From: an uncultured Lachnospiraceae bacterium | GTDB lineage: Bacteria; Bacillota; Clostridia; Lachnospirales; Lachnospiraceae | Reading direction: 5' to 3' | Assembly (NCBI GenBank): GCA_946405185.1 | Contig: CAMJGH010000006.1 | Span: 1-52,181, forward strand | DNA: 52,181 bases | Made by a program: the position numbers and the translations under genes | Part shown: piece by piece, positions 23,838-32,347 of the stretch | Layout of the letters: each line of letters starts with the position of its first letter | Numbering within the stretch: the first letter of the stretch is position 1 | Notes under the pieces: generated by a model | What the model saw: the letters and a program-made list of their open reading frames with translations, nothing else | What the model was told of the DNA's origin: nothing | Databases searched by the model: none

Positions 23838-26012
23838 ATGAGAAACATCACCCTCTTGCAGAACGACTGGCGCTTCGGCAAAAGCCGCGATGCCATCACC
23901 GAGTCCGTCACCCTGCCCCACACCTGGAACGCCGTGGACGGCCAGGACGGCGGCAACGATTACTTCCGCGGCACCGGCTGGTATGAGCGCGAGCTGACGG
24001 CTGAGGAGACCGCCGGCGAGGACGTCTACGCGGAATTTGCCGGTGCGGCCATGACGGCCGACGTGTACCTGAACGGCGAGAAACTGGCGAACCACGCAGG
24101 CGGATATTCCGCCTTCCGCGTCCGGCTGACCGGCCATCTGGCTGAGCAGAATGTACTGACCGTGGCCGTGGACAATTCCGATTCCCGCACCGTCTACCCG
24201 CAGAAGGCGGATTTCACCTTCTACGGCGGCCTCTACCGCGATGTGAAGCTGATCGCTGTTCCGCGCGAGCACTTTGAACTGGAAAAAGACGGCACGCCCG
24301 GCATCAAGGTGACGCCCGTGGTGGATCTGGACAAGAAGTGCGCCGCCGTCACCGTGGAAACCTGGCAGAACGCGGCGGAAGTGACCATGACCGTGGCCGG
24401 TCAGACGCAGACCGTGCCCTCCGAAAACGGGCACGCGAAGGCCGTCTTCACCATCGAAAACGTGCACCTGTGGGACGGCGTGGACGACCCGTACCTCTAC
24501 ACCGCCACGGCCTGCCTCGCCTCCGGCGATGAGGTGAGCACGCGCTTCGGCTGCCGGGTGTTTGCCTGCGACCCGCAGAAAGGCTTCTTCTTAAACGGCC
24601 GCTCCTACCCGCTGCGCGGCGTCTCCCGCCACCAGGACCGCAAGGGCAAAGGCAATGCCCTCTCGTATGAAGATCACGCCTCCGACATGGCGTTTGTGCG
24701 CGAGATCGGCGCCAACACGCTGCGCCTCGCGCACTACCAGCACGCGCAGGAATTCTACGATCTGTGCGATGAAAACGGCATCGTGGTGTGGGCGGAGATC
24801 CCCTACATCACCATGCACATGGCAGAAGGCCGGGAGAACACACTCTCGCAGATGAGAGAGCTGATCACGCAGTGCTATAATCATCCGTGCATCGCCGTCT
24901 GGGGACTCAGTAACGAGATCACCGCGGCCAGCCCGGTCAACGATGACCTGCTGGAGAACCACCGGCTCTTAAACGACCTCTGCCACCGCCTGGATCCCAC
25001 GCGCCTGACCACCATGGCCAACGTCTTCATGCTGGAGACCGACAGCCCCATCCTGGAGATCCCGGACATCAACAGCTATAACCTGTACTTCGGTTGGTAC
25101 CTGGGGGAGCTTTCGCAGACCGACGAGTTCTTTGACGAGTACCACACCACCTACCCGGACCGCGTGATCGGCTTCTCGGAGTACGGTGCCGACGCCAACC
25201 CGGCCTATCACTCCTCCCACCCCGAGAAGGGCGATTACACCGAGGAGTACCAGTGCGTCTACCACGAGCACATGCTGAAGATGATCGAAGACCGCCCGTT
25301 CCTGTGGGCCACGCACGTCTGGAACCTCTTTGACTTTGCGGCCGACGGGCGCGATGAAGGCGGCAAGCACGGCGAGAACCAGAAGGGCCTCGTGACCATC
25401 GACCGGCAGCTGCGCAAGGACGCCTTCTACCTCTACAAGGCCGCCTGGAACAAGACGGAACCGTTTGTACACCTGTGCGGCAAGCGCTACGCCAACCGCT
25501 GCGAGGAGGAAACGGACGTCAAAGTCTACTCCAACCAGCCCGCCGTCCGCCTGTTCGTGGACGGGACACTTCTGGCTGAGCAGACCGGCCGCACCGTCTT
25601 CACCTTCCGCGTACCGCTGCTCGGCGAGCACCTGATCCGCGCCGAGGCCGGTGAAGCATCCGATACCATGTGCATCCGCCGCGTGGCCGAGCCGGATGAG
25701 TCCTACGTGTTCAACAAGGCCGCCGCGTCCGTCACCAACTGGTTTGACGCGGACGACATCGATCCGACGTGCTTCTCCATCAGCGATACCCTGGGCGAGA
25801 TCCGGCAGCACCCGCAGGCCGGCGCCATCGTGGACGCCATGATGGCCAAAGGCGCCTCCGAGCGCGGCGACGTGGCCGATGCCGTCAAGGACAACCCCGC
25901 GCTGCAGCGCATGATGGGCCGCATGACGATGCTCAGCCTCCTCAAGCAGGGCGGCGCGGATGAAGAAAGCATCAAGCAGCTCAACCGCATCCTGCAGGGG
26001 ATCAAAAAATAA
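23838..26012 (+). CDS. Glycoside hydrolase family 2 (beta-galactosidase/glucuronidase type)
   Basis: A 724-residue retaining glycosidase. A sugar-binding jelly roll (about 1-150) and an immunoglobulin-like domain precede the TIM barrel with VSRHQD and the catalytic acid/base E360 in WGLSNE; the nucleophile is E448 in GFSEYGA. A C-terminal beta domain follows. The last 90 or so residues are an unusual helical extension rich in Met, Ala and Asp. No signal peptide, so it acts on imported glycosides. The precise sugar (galactose, glucuronate or other) cannot be set from sequence alone. Confidence 0.94.
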   Translation: MRNITLLQNDWRFGKSRDAITESVTLPHTWNAVDGQDGGNDYFRGTGWYERELTAEETAGEDVYAEFAGAAMTADVYLNGEKLANHAGGYSAFRVRLTGHLAEQNVLTVAVDNSDSRTVYPQKADFTFYGGLYRDVKLIAVPREHFELEKDGTPGIKVTPVVDLDKKCAAVTVETWQNAAEVTMTVAGQTQTVPSENGHAKAVFTIENVHLWDGVDDPYLYTATACLASGDEVSTRFGCRVFACDPQKGFFLNGRSYPLRGVSRHQDRKGKGNALSYEDHASDMAFVREIGANTLRLAHYQHAQEFYDLCDENGIVVWAEIPYITMHMAEGRENTLSQMRELITQCYNHPCIAVWGLSNEITAASPVNDDLLENHRLLNDLCHRLDPTRLTTMANVFMLETDSPILEIPDINSYNLYFGWYLGELSQTDEFFDEYHTTYPDRVIGFSEYGADANPAYHSSHPEKGDYTEEYQCVYHEHMLKMIEDRPFLWATHVWNLFDFAADGRDEGGKHGENQKGLVTIDRQLRKDAFYLYKAAWNKTEPFVHLCGKRYANRCEEETDVKVYSNQPAVRLFVDGTLLAEQTGRTVFTFRVPLLGEHLIRAEAGEASDTMCIRRVAEPDESYVFNKAAASVTNWFDADDIDPTCFSISDTLGEIRQHPQAGAIVDAMMAKGASERGDVADAVKDNPALQRMMGRMTMLSLLKQGGADEESIKQLNRILQGIKK

Positions 26013-26044
26013 AAAACGGGCGGTCCGCCGCCGAAGGAGGGTCT

Positions 26045-27841
26045 GTGAAGTACTACTGCAATCCGATCAACGTGAATTACCGCTACCAGTTCATCGCGGA
26101 CCAGCGCCGCGGCGGCCTGCAGATCTGCCGCGAGGCGGCCGATCCATCCCTCATCCGCTATGAGGGGCGGTACTATCTGTTCGCCTCCATGACGCTGGGC
26201 GTCTGGGTGAGCGACGATCTGGCCCACTGGGAGAACCACCGCCTGCCGGAAGACCTGCCGCTTTACGATTACGCGCCGGACGTGCGCGTGCTGAACGGCT
26301 GGGTGTATTTCTGCGCCTCCCGCCGGAGCGTGTGCGACCGCTGGCGCACCAAAGACATCCTGAACGGCCCGTACGAGAGGATCCCCGGCACGTTTGACTA
26401 CTGGGATCCCAACCTGTTCGTGGATGACGACGGGCGCGTCTACTTCTACTGGGGCTGCACCAACTTCGCGCCCATCCACGGCGTGGAGCTGGACCCGCAG
26501 ACCATGCTGCCGAAGGGGGAGCCGGTGGATCTGATCGCCGGCGATCCGGCCGTCAAGGGGTACGAGCGCGTGGGCGAAGACAACGCGCAGCTGCCCGCCA
26601 CGCCCGAAGAGGTGGAAGCCGCCTACCAGGCCTTTGTCAAGAACGGCCCGGTACCGGAAGACCAGCTCCCGGCCGCCTACAAGCCGCTGATCCGCGGGAT
26701 GTTCACCCGCCGGCCTTACATCGAGGGGCCGTGGATGGACAAGCATAACGGCCGTTACTATCTGCAGTATGCCTGCCCGGGCACGCAGTACAACACCTAC
26801 TCGGACGGCGTGTACGTCTCCGACCGGCCGCTGGGGCCGTTCGTGCTGGCCGACAACAACCCGTTCTCCTACAAGCCGGGCGGATTCCTGCCGGGCGCGG
26901 GGCACGGTTCCACCATGGAAGACGCGGAAGGTGCCTGGTGGCATACGGCCACCATGCGCGTTTCGAAAAACCACGATTTCGAACGCCGCGTGGGCTTATG
27001 GCCCGCCGGGTTTGACGCGGACGGGCAGCTGTTCTGCAACCAGCGCTACGGCGACTGGCCTGTGAACGTGGATGAGTTTCGGCAGGATGTCTGGAAGAAC
27101 CCTTCGTGGATGCTGCTGTCCGCCGGCAAGGCGGCTTCCGCCTCCTCCTGCGTGCCCGGCCATGGGCCCGAAAAGGCCGCCGAGGAGAACGTGCAGACCT
27201 GGTGGCGGGCGGCTTCGGCTGACCGCGGCGAGTGGCTCTGCCTGGATCTGGGGAAGGCCTTTGATGTGCACGCCGTGCAGGTGAACTTCGCGGACGACCG
27301 TATCGACATCCCCTGCCCCGGCGAGATCCGCCCCGGCACACAGGCCCGCTACATTGAGGAGGCCGACACCGTCACCCAGTGGAAGCTGGAGTACTCGGCG
27401 GACGGAAAAACCTGGACGGTGCTGGCGGACAAGTCCGCGGCCGACACCGACCTCTCCCACGATCTGATCGTGTGCGAAGAGGGCTTTGCGGCCCGGTACC
27501 TGCGCCTCTCCGATATGGCCGTTCCCTACGGCCAGGCGCCCTGCATCTCCGGCCTGCGCGTGTTCGGCCTGGGCGACGGCGCGGCCCCGGCGGTGCCGGC
27601 GTTTACGGCCACGCGGGATTCCGGCATCGACATGACCGTCGGCATTGAGGAACAGGCGGATACGGTGGGGTACAATATCCTCTTCGGCAGCAGCCCGGAG
27701 AAGCTCTACCACAGCTACATGGTGTTTGAGGCCGGAAAGAAGCGCGTGGGCGCGCTGGTGGAAGGCCGTGAATACTGCGTGCGCGTGGACGCTTTCAACG
27801 AGAACGGGATCACGGAAGGGACCTGTGTAAAACTCAGTTGA
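26045..27841 (+). CDS. GH43-type glycosidase with discoidin and FN3-like domains
   Basis: A 598-residue enzyme starting with GTG (26045) after AAGGAGG. The five-bladed beta-propeller of GH43 shows D33 (ADPSLI), D121 (YWDPN) and E227 (YIEGPW) as base, pKa modulator and acid, typical of arabinofuranosidases and xylosidases. Residues about 360-505 look like an F5/8-type carbohydrate-binding domain and the final 90 residues an FN3-like domain. No signal peptide. It is co-transcribed with GH2 and GH1, suggesting side-chain removal from imported arabinose- or xylose-containing oligosaccharides. Confidence 0.92.
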   Translation: MKYYCNPINVNYRYQFIADQRRGGLQICREAADPSLIRYEGRYYLFASMTLGVWVSDDLAHWENHRLPEDLPLYDYAPDVRVLNGWVYFCASRRSVCDRWRTKDILNGPYERIPGTFDYWDPNLFVDDDGRVYFYWGCTNFAPIHGVELDPQTMLPKGEPVDLIAGDPAVKGYERVGEDNAQLPATPEEVEAAYQAFVKNGPVPEDQLPAAYKPLIRGMFTRRPYIEGPWMDKHNGRYYLQYACPGTQYNTYSDGVYVSDRPLGPFVLADNNPFSYKPGGFLPGAGHGSTMEDAEGAWWHTATMRVSKNHDFERRVGLWPAGFDADGQLFCNQRYGDWPVNVDEFRQDVWKNPSWMLLSAGKAASASSCVPGHGPEKAAEENVQTWWRAASADRGEWLCLDLGKAFDVHAVQVNFADDRIDIPCPGEIRPGTQARYIEEADTVTQWKLEYSADGKTWTVLADKSAADTDLSHDLIVCEEGFAARYLRLSDMAVPYGQAPCISGLRVFGLGDGAAPAVPAFTATRDSGIDMTVGIEEQADTVGYNILFGSSPEKLYHSYMVFEAGKKRVGALVEGREYCVRVDAFNENGITEGTCVKLS

Positions 27842-27847
27842 CCGCAA

Positions 27848-27899
27848 GGGGACGTATCTCTTTTGGTCCCGTTTTGGGGGACCAAAAAGGTACGTCCCC
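27848..27899. repeat. GGGAC-family palindrome E
   Basis: GGGGACGTATCTCTTTTGGT... pairs with ...ACCAAAAAGGTACGTCCCC around GTTTT. Inner TTTTGGTCCC/GGGGACCAAAA stems are perfect. Lies between co-directional GH43 and GH1 genes, immediately after the GH43 stop. Confidence 0.75.
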
Positions 27900-27923
27900 A
27901 CTGCCACCGGAAAGGAGCAATTC

Positions 27924-29228
27924 ATGACATTCCCGAAAGATTTCTTCATCGGCGCTGCTACGGCAGCGCATCAAGTGGAGGGAAACAACATCCACAGCGA
28001 TTACTGGGCGCAGGAGCACATGCCGCACACCAGCTTTTCGGAGCCGAGCGGGGAGGCCTGCGACCACTATCACCGCTATGAGGAGGACATCCGGCTGCTG
28101 GCTGAGGCCGGCCTGAACGCCTACCGTTTCTCGGTGGAGTGGGCCCGCATCGAGCCGGAAGAAGGACAGTTTGATGAGAACGAGATCGAACACTACCGTC
28201 AGGTGATCGCCTGTTGCAAACGGTACGGGGTGGAGCCCGTGGTCACGCTGCTGCACTTCACCAGCCCCGTCTGGCTGATCAGAAAAGGCGGCTGGGAGGC
28301 GGAAAGCACCGTGGAGGACTTCCGCCGCTACGCCGCGTACGTCACCGAACAGCTGGGCAACGAGCTGAACGTGATCTGCACCATCAACGAGGCCAACATG
28401 GGCCTGCAGATCGCCGCCATCGCCAGGCGCTACCAGCTGATGGCCGCGCAGGCCGCCAAAGCCGCGGCCGCCGCGCCGAAGGGCGAGGGGTCTGACGGCA
28501 AGGTGCAGGTGGGCATCAACCTGGAAAAGATGATGGAAAACCGGAAGCTCGCGGCCATGGAGAACGCCGCCGTGTTCGGCACCCCGCAGCCGCAGATCTT
28601 CGTGGGCGCCCGCACGCCGGAAGGGGACCGGCTGGTCATGCGCGCGCATCAGGCGGCCAAAGAGACCATCAAGGCGCGGTTCCCGCAGATGAAAGTGGGC
28701 CTCACCCTCTCGCTGCACGACATCCAGGCCGTACCCGGCGGCGAGGAAGCCGCAGCCGCAGCCTGGGATGAAGAGTTTGCCCACTACCTGCCGTACCTGC
28801 AGGGGGATGATTTTCTGGGCGTGCAGAATTACACCCGCTCCCAGTATGGCCCGCAGGGCCAGCTGCCGGCCCCGGAAGGCGCGGAGCTGACGCAGATGGA
28901 CTACGAATTCTATCCCGCGGCGCTCGGCCACGTCATCCGCCGCGTCCATGAGACGTTTGCGGGTGATCTGATCGTCACCGAAAACGGCGTGGCCACCGCC
29001 GATGACACCCGCCGCGTCGCGTTCATCGACGAAGCGCTCGCCGGCGTGCAGGCGTGCATCGAAGACGGCATCCCGGTGAAGGGGTACTTCTACTGGAGCC
29101 TGCTGGACAACTTCGAGTGGCAGAAAGGCTTTTCGATGATGTTCGGGCTCATCGGCGTGGACCGGACGACGCAGGAAAGAAACCCCAAGCCCAGCCTGAA
29201 GAAGCTGGGGAGTTATAATACAAGGTAA
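27924..29228 (+). CDS. Glycoside hydrolase family 1 (beta-glucosidase type)
   Basis: A 434-residue retaining glycosidase of normal family length. It begins FPKDFFIGAATAAHQVEG, typical of GH1. The acid/base is E156 in TINEAN (the common motif is TxNEP, here with Ala) and the nucleophile is E353 in VTENG. It lacks a phosphate-binding signature that I can confirm, and the context is a symporter, not a PTS, so it probably acts on non-phosphorylated beta-glycosides. Last gene of the operon; followed by palindrome F. Ribosome binding site AAAGGAG. Confidence 0.95.
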   Translation: MTFPKDFFIGAATAAHQVEGNNIHSDYWAQEHMPHTSFSEPSGEACDHYHRYEEDIRLLAEAGLNAYRFSVEWARIEPEEGQFDENEIEHYRQVIACCKRYGVEPVVTLLHFTSPVWLIRKGGWEAESTVEDFRRYAAYVTEQLGNELNVICTINEANMGLQIAAIARRYQLMAAQAAKAAAAAPKGEGSDGKVQVGINLEKMMENRKLAAMENAAVFGTPQPQIFVGARTPEGDRLVMRAHQAAKETIKARFPQMKVGLTLSLHDIQAVPGGEEAAAAAWDEEFAHYLPYLQGDDFLGVQNYTRSQYGPQGQLPAPEGAELTQMDYEFYPAALGHVIRRVHETFAGDLIVTENGVATADDTRRVAFIDEALAGVQACIEDGIPVKGYFYWSLLDNFEWQKGFSMMFGLIGVDRTTQERNPKPSLKKLGSYNTR

Positions 29229-29235
29229 GCAGAAA

Positions 29236-29266
29236 AATGAGTCAGGGGTCAGGCCCCTGACTCATT
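29236..29266. repeat. GGGAC-family-associated palindrome F
   Basis: AATGAGTCAGGGG (29236-29248) / CCCCTGACTCATT (29254-29266), perfect 13-bp arms with 5-nt loop, between convergent genes. TGAGTCAGGGGTC (29238-29250) is directly repeated with one change at 30204-30216. Confidence 0.75.
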
Positions 29267-29274
29267 ATGATCTC

Positions 29275-30120
29275 TTACTTAAAAGTAGATGCGAACCAGA
29301 CGTACTCTCCGTTGTTGGCTTTGATCCGAATGCTTCCCGGGTCTGTCACCTTCCCGTCGGGATGGCCTTCTTTTGTGTAAACGGCGGTAACCTCCACATC
29401 CCAGTATCCCTTCCCTTTATGGATCAGATACTCCGCTTTTCCAACGGTCACTTCCAGCAGTTCTTCCCCGGCAACATATTTCAGTTCTTTATAATGCTGA
29501 TAAAAATAATCAAGTGCCAGTTCTTTCGCACGTTCTTCTGTCAGGGTGTCTCCGCTGTAGTCCGCCGTGGTTTCCCTGATAAACATGGCGCTGATCAGTC
29601 TTCCGTCGCCGGCATAGCTGATACTGGCTTTATGCCCGCTGGGAGTTCCCTCCCTTAAGAGAACTATCGTAACCTGATAGTCAACCCCACTAAAGTCTGA
29701 TACGGTAACCGTTTTCTCTTTTCCGAGAATACTCTCTTCACGATAAAAAACGCTGTCAAACAGTTCCTGCGCGGCTGCCGAGGCCTGTTCGGTCCCAAAA
29801 TCCGACGAGGCTGTTTCCGGATATGTGGCATCCTTTCCCTGTACGTCATCTATTCTCAGGATGAAGCCGTTGTCACTGACATAATAGGAATACCGGTCAT
29901 CTGCATAGACATGCACACTTCCTTCAATGCCCGGAAGCTGGGAGGCATTTTCCCTTCCCTTATAAGAAGCCTCCTTCAGCAACGGATGCGACTCTTTGAT
30001 TTCCTCCGGAGAAGGAAGCGGATCAGCCCGGCCTTTTCCCAAGCTGATGGCGATCACGATTCCAGCCATCGCAACGACCAGCAATACTAACCATAACCAG
30101 GGTTTTTTCAGCACTTTCAT
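29275..30120 (-). CDS. Membrane-anchored protein, AT-rich cassette
   Basis: A 281-residue protein with an N-terminal signal anchor (residues 8-27, WLWLVLLVVAMAGIVIAISL) and a long outside domain of alternating strands that I do not recognise; the C-terminal region with two beta-rich units loosely recalls PepSY-type folds, which is a guess. Its DNA is visibly richer in A and T than both flanks. It has its own consensus promoter (30153-30180) and a GAAAGGAGG site. Direct repeats of TGAGTCAGGG flank the gene, suggesting arrival as a cassette. Confidence 0.8.
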   Translation of the reverse strand: MKVLKKPWLWLVLLVVAMAGIVIAISLGKGRADPLPSPEEIKESHPLLKEASYKGRENASQLPGIEGSVHVYADDRYSYYVSDNGFILRIDDVQGKDATYPETASSDFGTEQASAAAQELFDSVFYREESILGKEKTVTVSDFSGVDYQVTIVLLREGTPSGHKASISYAGDGRLISAMFIRETTADYSGDTLTEERAKELALDYFYQHYKELKYVAGEELLEVTVGKAEYLIHKGKGYWDVEVTAVYTKEGHPDGKVTDPGSIRIKANNGEYVWFASTFK

Positions 30121-30152
30121 GTTGATCCTCCTTTCTGTATCCCTTTATATTG

Positions 30153-30180
30153 ATTATATCAAAAAAAAAACAAATGTCAA
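30153..30180 (-). promoter_or_regulatory. Consensus promoter of the AT-rich gene
   Basis: On the minus strand TTGACA (30180-30175), 16-bp spacer containing ten T, TATAAT (30158-30153); both boxes are perfect. Confidence 0.8.
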
Positions 30181-30203
30181 TTTTTATTATATAGCCCAAA
30201 AGG

Positions 30204-30216
30204 TGAGTCAGGGATC
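30204..30216. repeat. Half-element G (TGAGTCAGGGATC)
   Basis: Matches 12 of 13 bases of 29238-29250 in the same orientation. It contains the stop codon (TCA at 30208-30210) of the truncated minus-strand gene next to it. Confidence 0.6.
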
Positions 30217-30444
30217 TCCGGCCTTCGCGATCTGCCACACGCCGGAGTAGAACTCGGCCAGGAGGTACTCCCGGTCTTCTTCCGGCTTCATGCCAAACGT
30301 CTCTTCGTCGAAGGTGACCGTCACCTCGCGCTCTGTATCATCCGACCAGTTGAAGAGCACCAGCTCGCGGAAGGGCCTGTCCACGCCTTCCACGGCCACG
30401 CGGGTGGTGCCTTCGATGGTCAGTTCCGGCCAGATCAGTTTCAT
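30208..30444 (-). pseudogene. Truncated protein fragment, stop supplied by repeat
   Basis: A 78-residue reading frame with an authentic-looking start (AAAGGAAAG 5-7 bases before the ATG at 30444) and beta-rich sequence (ELTIEGTTRVAVEG, RELVLFNWSDDTE). It ends abruptly as AKAGDP, with the TGA lying inside the GAGTCA repeat G. The most economical view is a longer gene, perhaps carbohydrate-related given its surroundings, cut by the repeat/AT-rich insertion. I do not recognise the family; it might alternatively be a genuine small protein. Confidence 0.5.
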
Positions 30445-30652
30445 ATTCTTTCCTTTCAGGCAGGAGAACAGGTTCTGCTGCCACCATACACCATCCGCCC
30501 ATTACCCGCAATGGCGAAAAAACACCCCCTAATCCGCCGAAACCACCCTTTCGGAATTCCTTTCTCCGTCGTATGATGATACCTGTGAAGCGGATAAGCG
30601 CTTCTAAAACCAATCGAAAACCATAAGCGTTTACGGCAAAGGAGGACCGGCT

Positions 30653-30832
30653 GTGGAAAAGAGATTAACAAAATCAAGAGACAAGGTGCTGTCAGGTGTC
30701 TGCGGCGGGTTCGCCGAGTACTTCGGCATTGATCCCACCATCGTCCGCATCCTGTGGGTGATCTTCTGCTGCGGCGGCGGGTCAGGTGTGCTGGCCTACA
30801 TCATCGCCGCGCTGATCATGCCCGAAGCGTAA
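30653..30832 (+). CDS. PspC-domain membrane protein
   Basis: A 59-residue protein starting with GTG at 30653 after AAAGGAGG. It reads MEKRLTKSRDKVLSGVCGG, then AEYFGIDPTIVRILWVIF, a single membrane segment and a C-terminal ALIMPEA: the standard PspC domain. PspC proteins are linked to phage-shock/envelope stress responses in the inner membrane. A GlsB/YeaQ-type gene follows after 12 bp, so the two form an envelope-stress operon closed by a strong terminator. TATGAT at 30572-30577 is a possible -10. Confidence 0.92.
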   Translation: MEKRLTKSRDKVLSGVCGGFAEYFGIDPTIVRILWVIFCCGGGSGVLAYIIAALIMPEA

Positions 30833-30844
30833 GGAGGAAAGAAC

Positions 30845-31081
30845 ATGTTTGGAACCATCGGACTGATCGGCGGCGCAGTCGCCGGATGGCTGGCCGGTAA
30901 GATGGTCGGTTCGAAGCACGGCCTGCTGATGAACATCCTCTTAGGTGTCATCGGCTCGGTCTTCGGCGGATGGCTCTTCGGCCTCTTCGGCCTGACCACC
31001 TACTCGTGGATCGGCGATGTGCTGGTAGCAGCCGTGGGAGCGGCGCTTTTGATCGTCATCTTCCGGAAAGTACGAAAATAG
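30845..31081 (+). CDS. GlsB/YeaQ/YmgE-family membrane protein
   Basis: A 78-residue protein with three hydrophobic segments rich in glycine (GLIGGAVAGWLAGKMVG, LLGVIGSVFGGWLFGLFG and a C-terminal helix). This pattern is the transglycosylase-associated/GlsB family, small stress-induced inner-membrane proteins of unclear mechanism. Preceded by TAAGGAGGAAAG, overlapping the end of the PspC gene's stop codon, and followed by a terminator. Confidence 0.92.
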   Translation: MFGTIGLIGGAVAGWLAGKMVGSKHGLLMNILLGVIGSVFGGWLFGLFGLTTYSWIGDVLVAAVGAALLIVIFRKVRK

Positions 31082-31096
31082 ACCTAAGCAGATAAA

Positions 31097-31135
31097 CCGC
31101 CCGGCGGAGAGCCTGAAAGACTCTCCGCCGGGCGG
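31097..31135 (+). terminator. Terminator of PspC/YeaQ operon
   Basis: CCGCCCGGCGGAGAG (31097-31111) / CTCTCCGCCGGGCGG (31121-31135), 15-bp perfect stem, 9-nt loop, followed by TATCCTTTTT. Confidence 0.9.
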
Positions 31136-31157
31136 TATCCTTTTTATGGAACGATCA

Positions 31158-31186
31158 TAAGACAGATGACCTGTCCCTTTGTCTTA
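31158..31186. repeat. GGGAC-family element H
   Basis: TAAGACA (31158-31164) and TGTCTTA (31180-31186) enclose GATGACCTGTCCCTT. The 16 bases 31161-31176 recur exactly at 41481-41496 (element J). The right arm contains the stop codon of the GH105 gene. Between convergent genes. Confidence 0.65.
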
Positions 31187-32284
31187 CATCTTCCTCAATT
31201 CTTCCATGGCCACGCACATGTGCAGGAAAGCGCCCATGCCGTGCAGGTCGTTCTGGGTGGTCGGGCGATCGATGTACCACTGGTAGTCGCCTACGCCGGT
31301 GCCGATGCACACGCCGTTCACCACGATGCCGTTCTCGTCCCACTGCAGGCGGCTGATGACGCCTTCGTAGGCCTTCTCGGCCACCGGGCGGAGGGCCGGA
31401 TCAAGCCAGCCGCGCACGATGCCTTTGGCGATGGCCGCGGCGTACAGGCAGGTGCAGGAGGTCTCCAGCCAGTTGGCGGGATCGTCCCCGCGGTTGACCA
31501 CTTCGTACCACAGGCCGGTCTTCTCGTCCTGGAACGGCACGAGAGCGTGCAGCAGATCGGAGGCGATGCGCTTCATCTCATCCACGCCGAAGAACAGTTC
31601 CGGCATATAGTCCAGGTCTTCGTAGATGGCCACCGGCACCCAACCGATGGCGCGGCACCAGAACTCCGGCGAGCATCCGGTCACCGGGTCCGCCCACGGG
31701 CGCTCGCGCAGCACATCGTAGGCGTGGTACAGAAGCCCCGTCTTGGGGTCTCTCGTGCGGGCTTCCATGAGGATGGCGTTGAAGGCCACGATCTCGAAGC
31801 ACAGCGGATCATTAAAGACTTTGCCGTAGGTGGCCAGGATGGGGCCGCCCATGTACAGGCTGTCCAGCCACAACTGGTTGCCCGGCGCGGGTTTGTGCTC
31901 GAAGCCGCCCTCCGGCGTGCGGGGCATCTTCTTCAAGCGGGCAATGAGGTCGTTCAAGGCCACCTTGTAGCGCAGATCCCGCGTCTTCTCATAGAGGTCA
32001 AAGAGGAGGATGCCGGGCTGGATGTCGTCAAGCTCATACGTGTTGGAGTTGTGCACAATGCCGTCTTCATCGATGTGCTTGTCCACCCAGGCCTTGATGT
32101 AGTCAAAATACTTCTGCTCGCCCGTCAGCTTCCAGGTCTTCTGCATGCCGGCCAGCGACACACCCTGGTGGTAATGAAAGCGCTCGGCCGGCGGCAGCTC
32201 GTTGGGGGTAAAGCGGCGGATGATGTTGTCGCACGCCTCTTTCGCGTAATCGATGGGCGTGTAGTTGGTGGTATCCGGTTTCAT
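31184..32284 (-). CDS. GH105 unsaturated rhamnogalacturonyl/glucuronyl hydrolase
   Basis: A 366-residue (alpha/alpha)6-barrel enzyme that removes unsaturated uronic acid from the end of oligosaccharides released by pectate or rhamnogalacturonan lyases. HYHQGVSLAGM near residue 37, the catalytic aspartate D141 in LWLDSLYMGGP, and SPEFWCRAIGW with ETSC further on match YteR/YesR. The ATG at 32284 follows AAGGAGG; an upstream in-frame start at 32341 is rejected. No signal peptide, so it acts inside the cell. With GH28 it indicates pectin use. Confidence 0.93.
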   Translation of the reverse strand: MKPDTTNYTPIDYAKEACDNIIRRFTPNELPPAERFHYHQGVSLAGMQKTWKLTGEQKYFDYIKAWVDKHIDEDGIVHNSNTYELDDIQPGILLFDLYEKTRDLRYKVALNDLIARLKKMPRTPEGGFEHKPAPGNQLWLDSLYMGGPILATYGKVFNDPLCFEIVAFNAILMEARTRDPKTGLLYHAYDVLRERPWADPVTGCSPEFWCRAIGWVPVAIYEDLDYMPELFFGVDEMKRIASDLLHALVPFQDEKTGLWYEVVNRGDDPANWLETSCTCLYAAAIAKGIVRGWLDPALRPVAEKAYEGVISRLQWDENGIVVNGVCIGTGVGDYQWYIDRPTTQNDLHGMGAFLHMCVAMEELRKM

Positions 32285-32347
32285 AGTCCCTCCTTGTGCG
32301 CGGGTTTTCATAACTAAAGGCAGTATAGCAAAGAGAGTCATTTGCCG

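Noticed and set aside
22872-24467. 531-codon minus-strand open frame
   Set aside because: Opposite to the symporter and GH2 genes, which have strong family motifs; low-complexity Gly/His/Asp composition.
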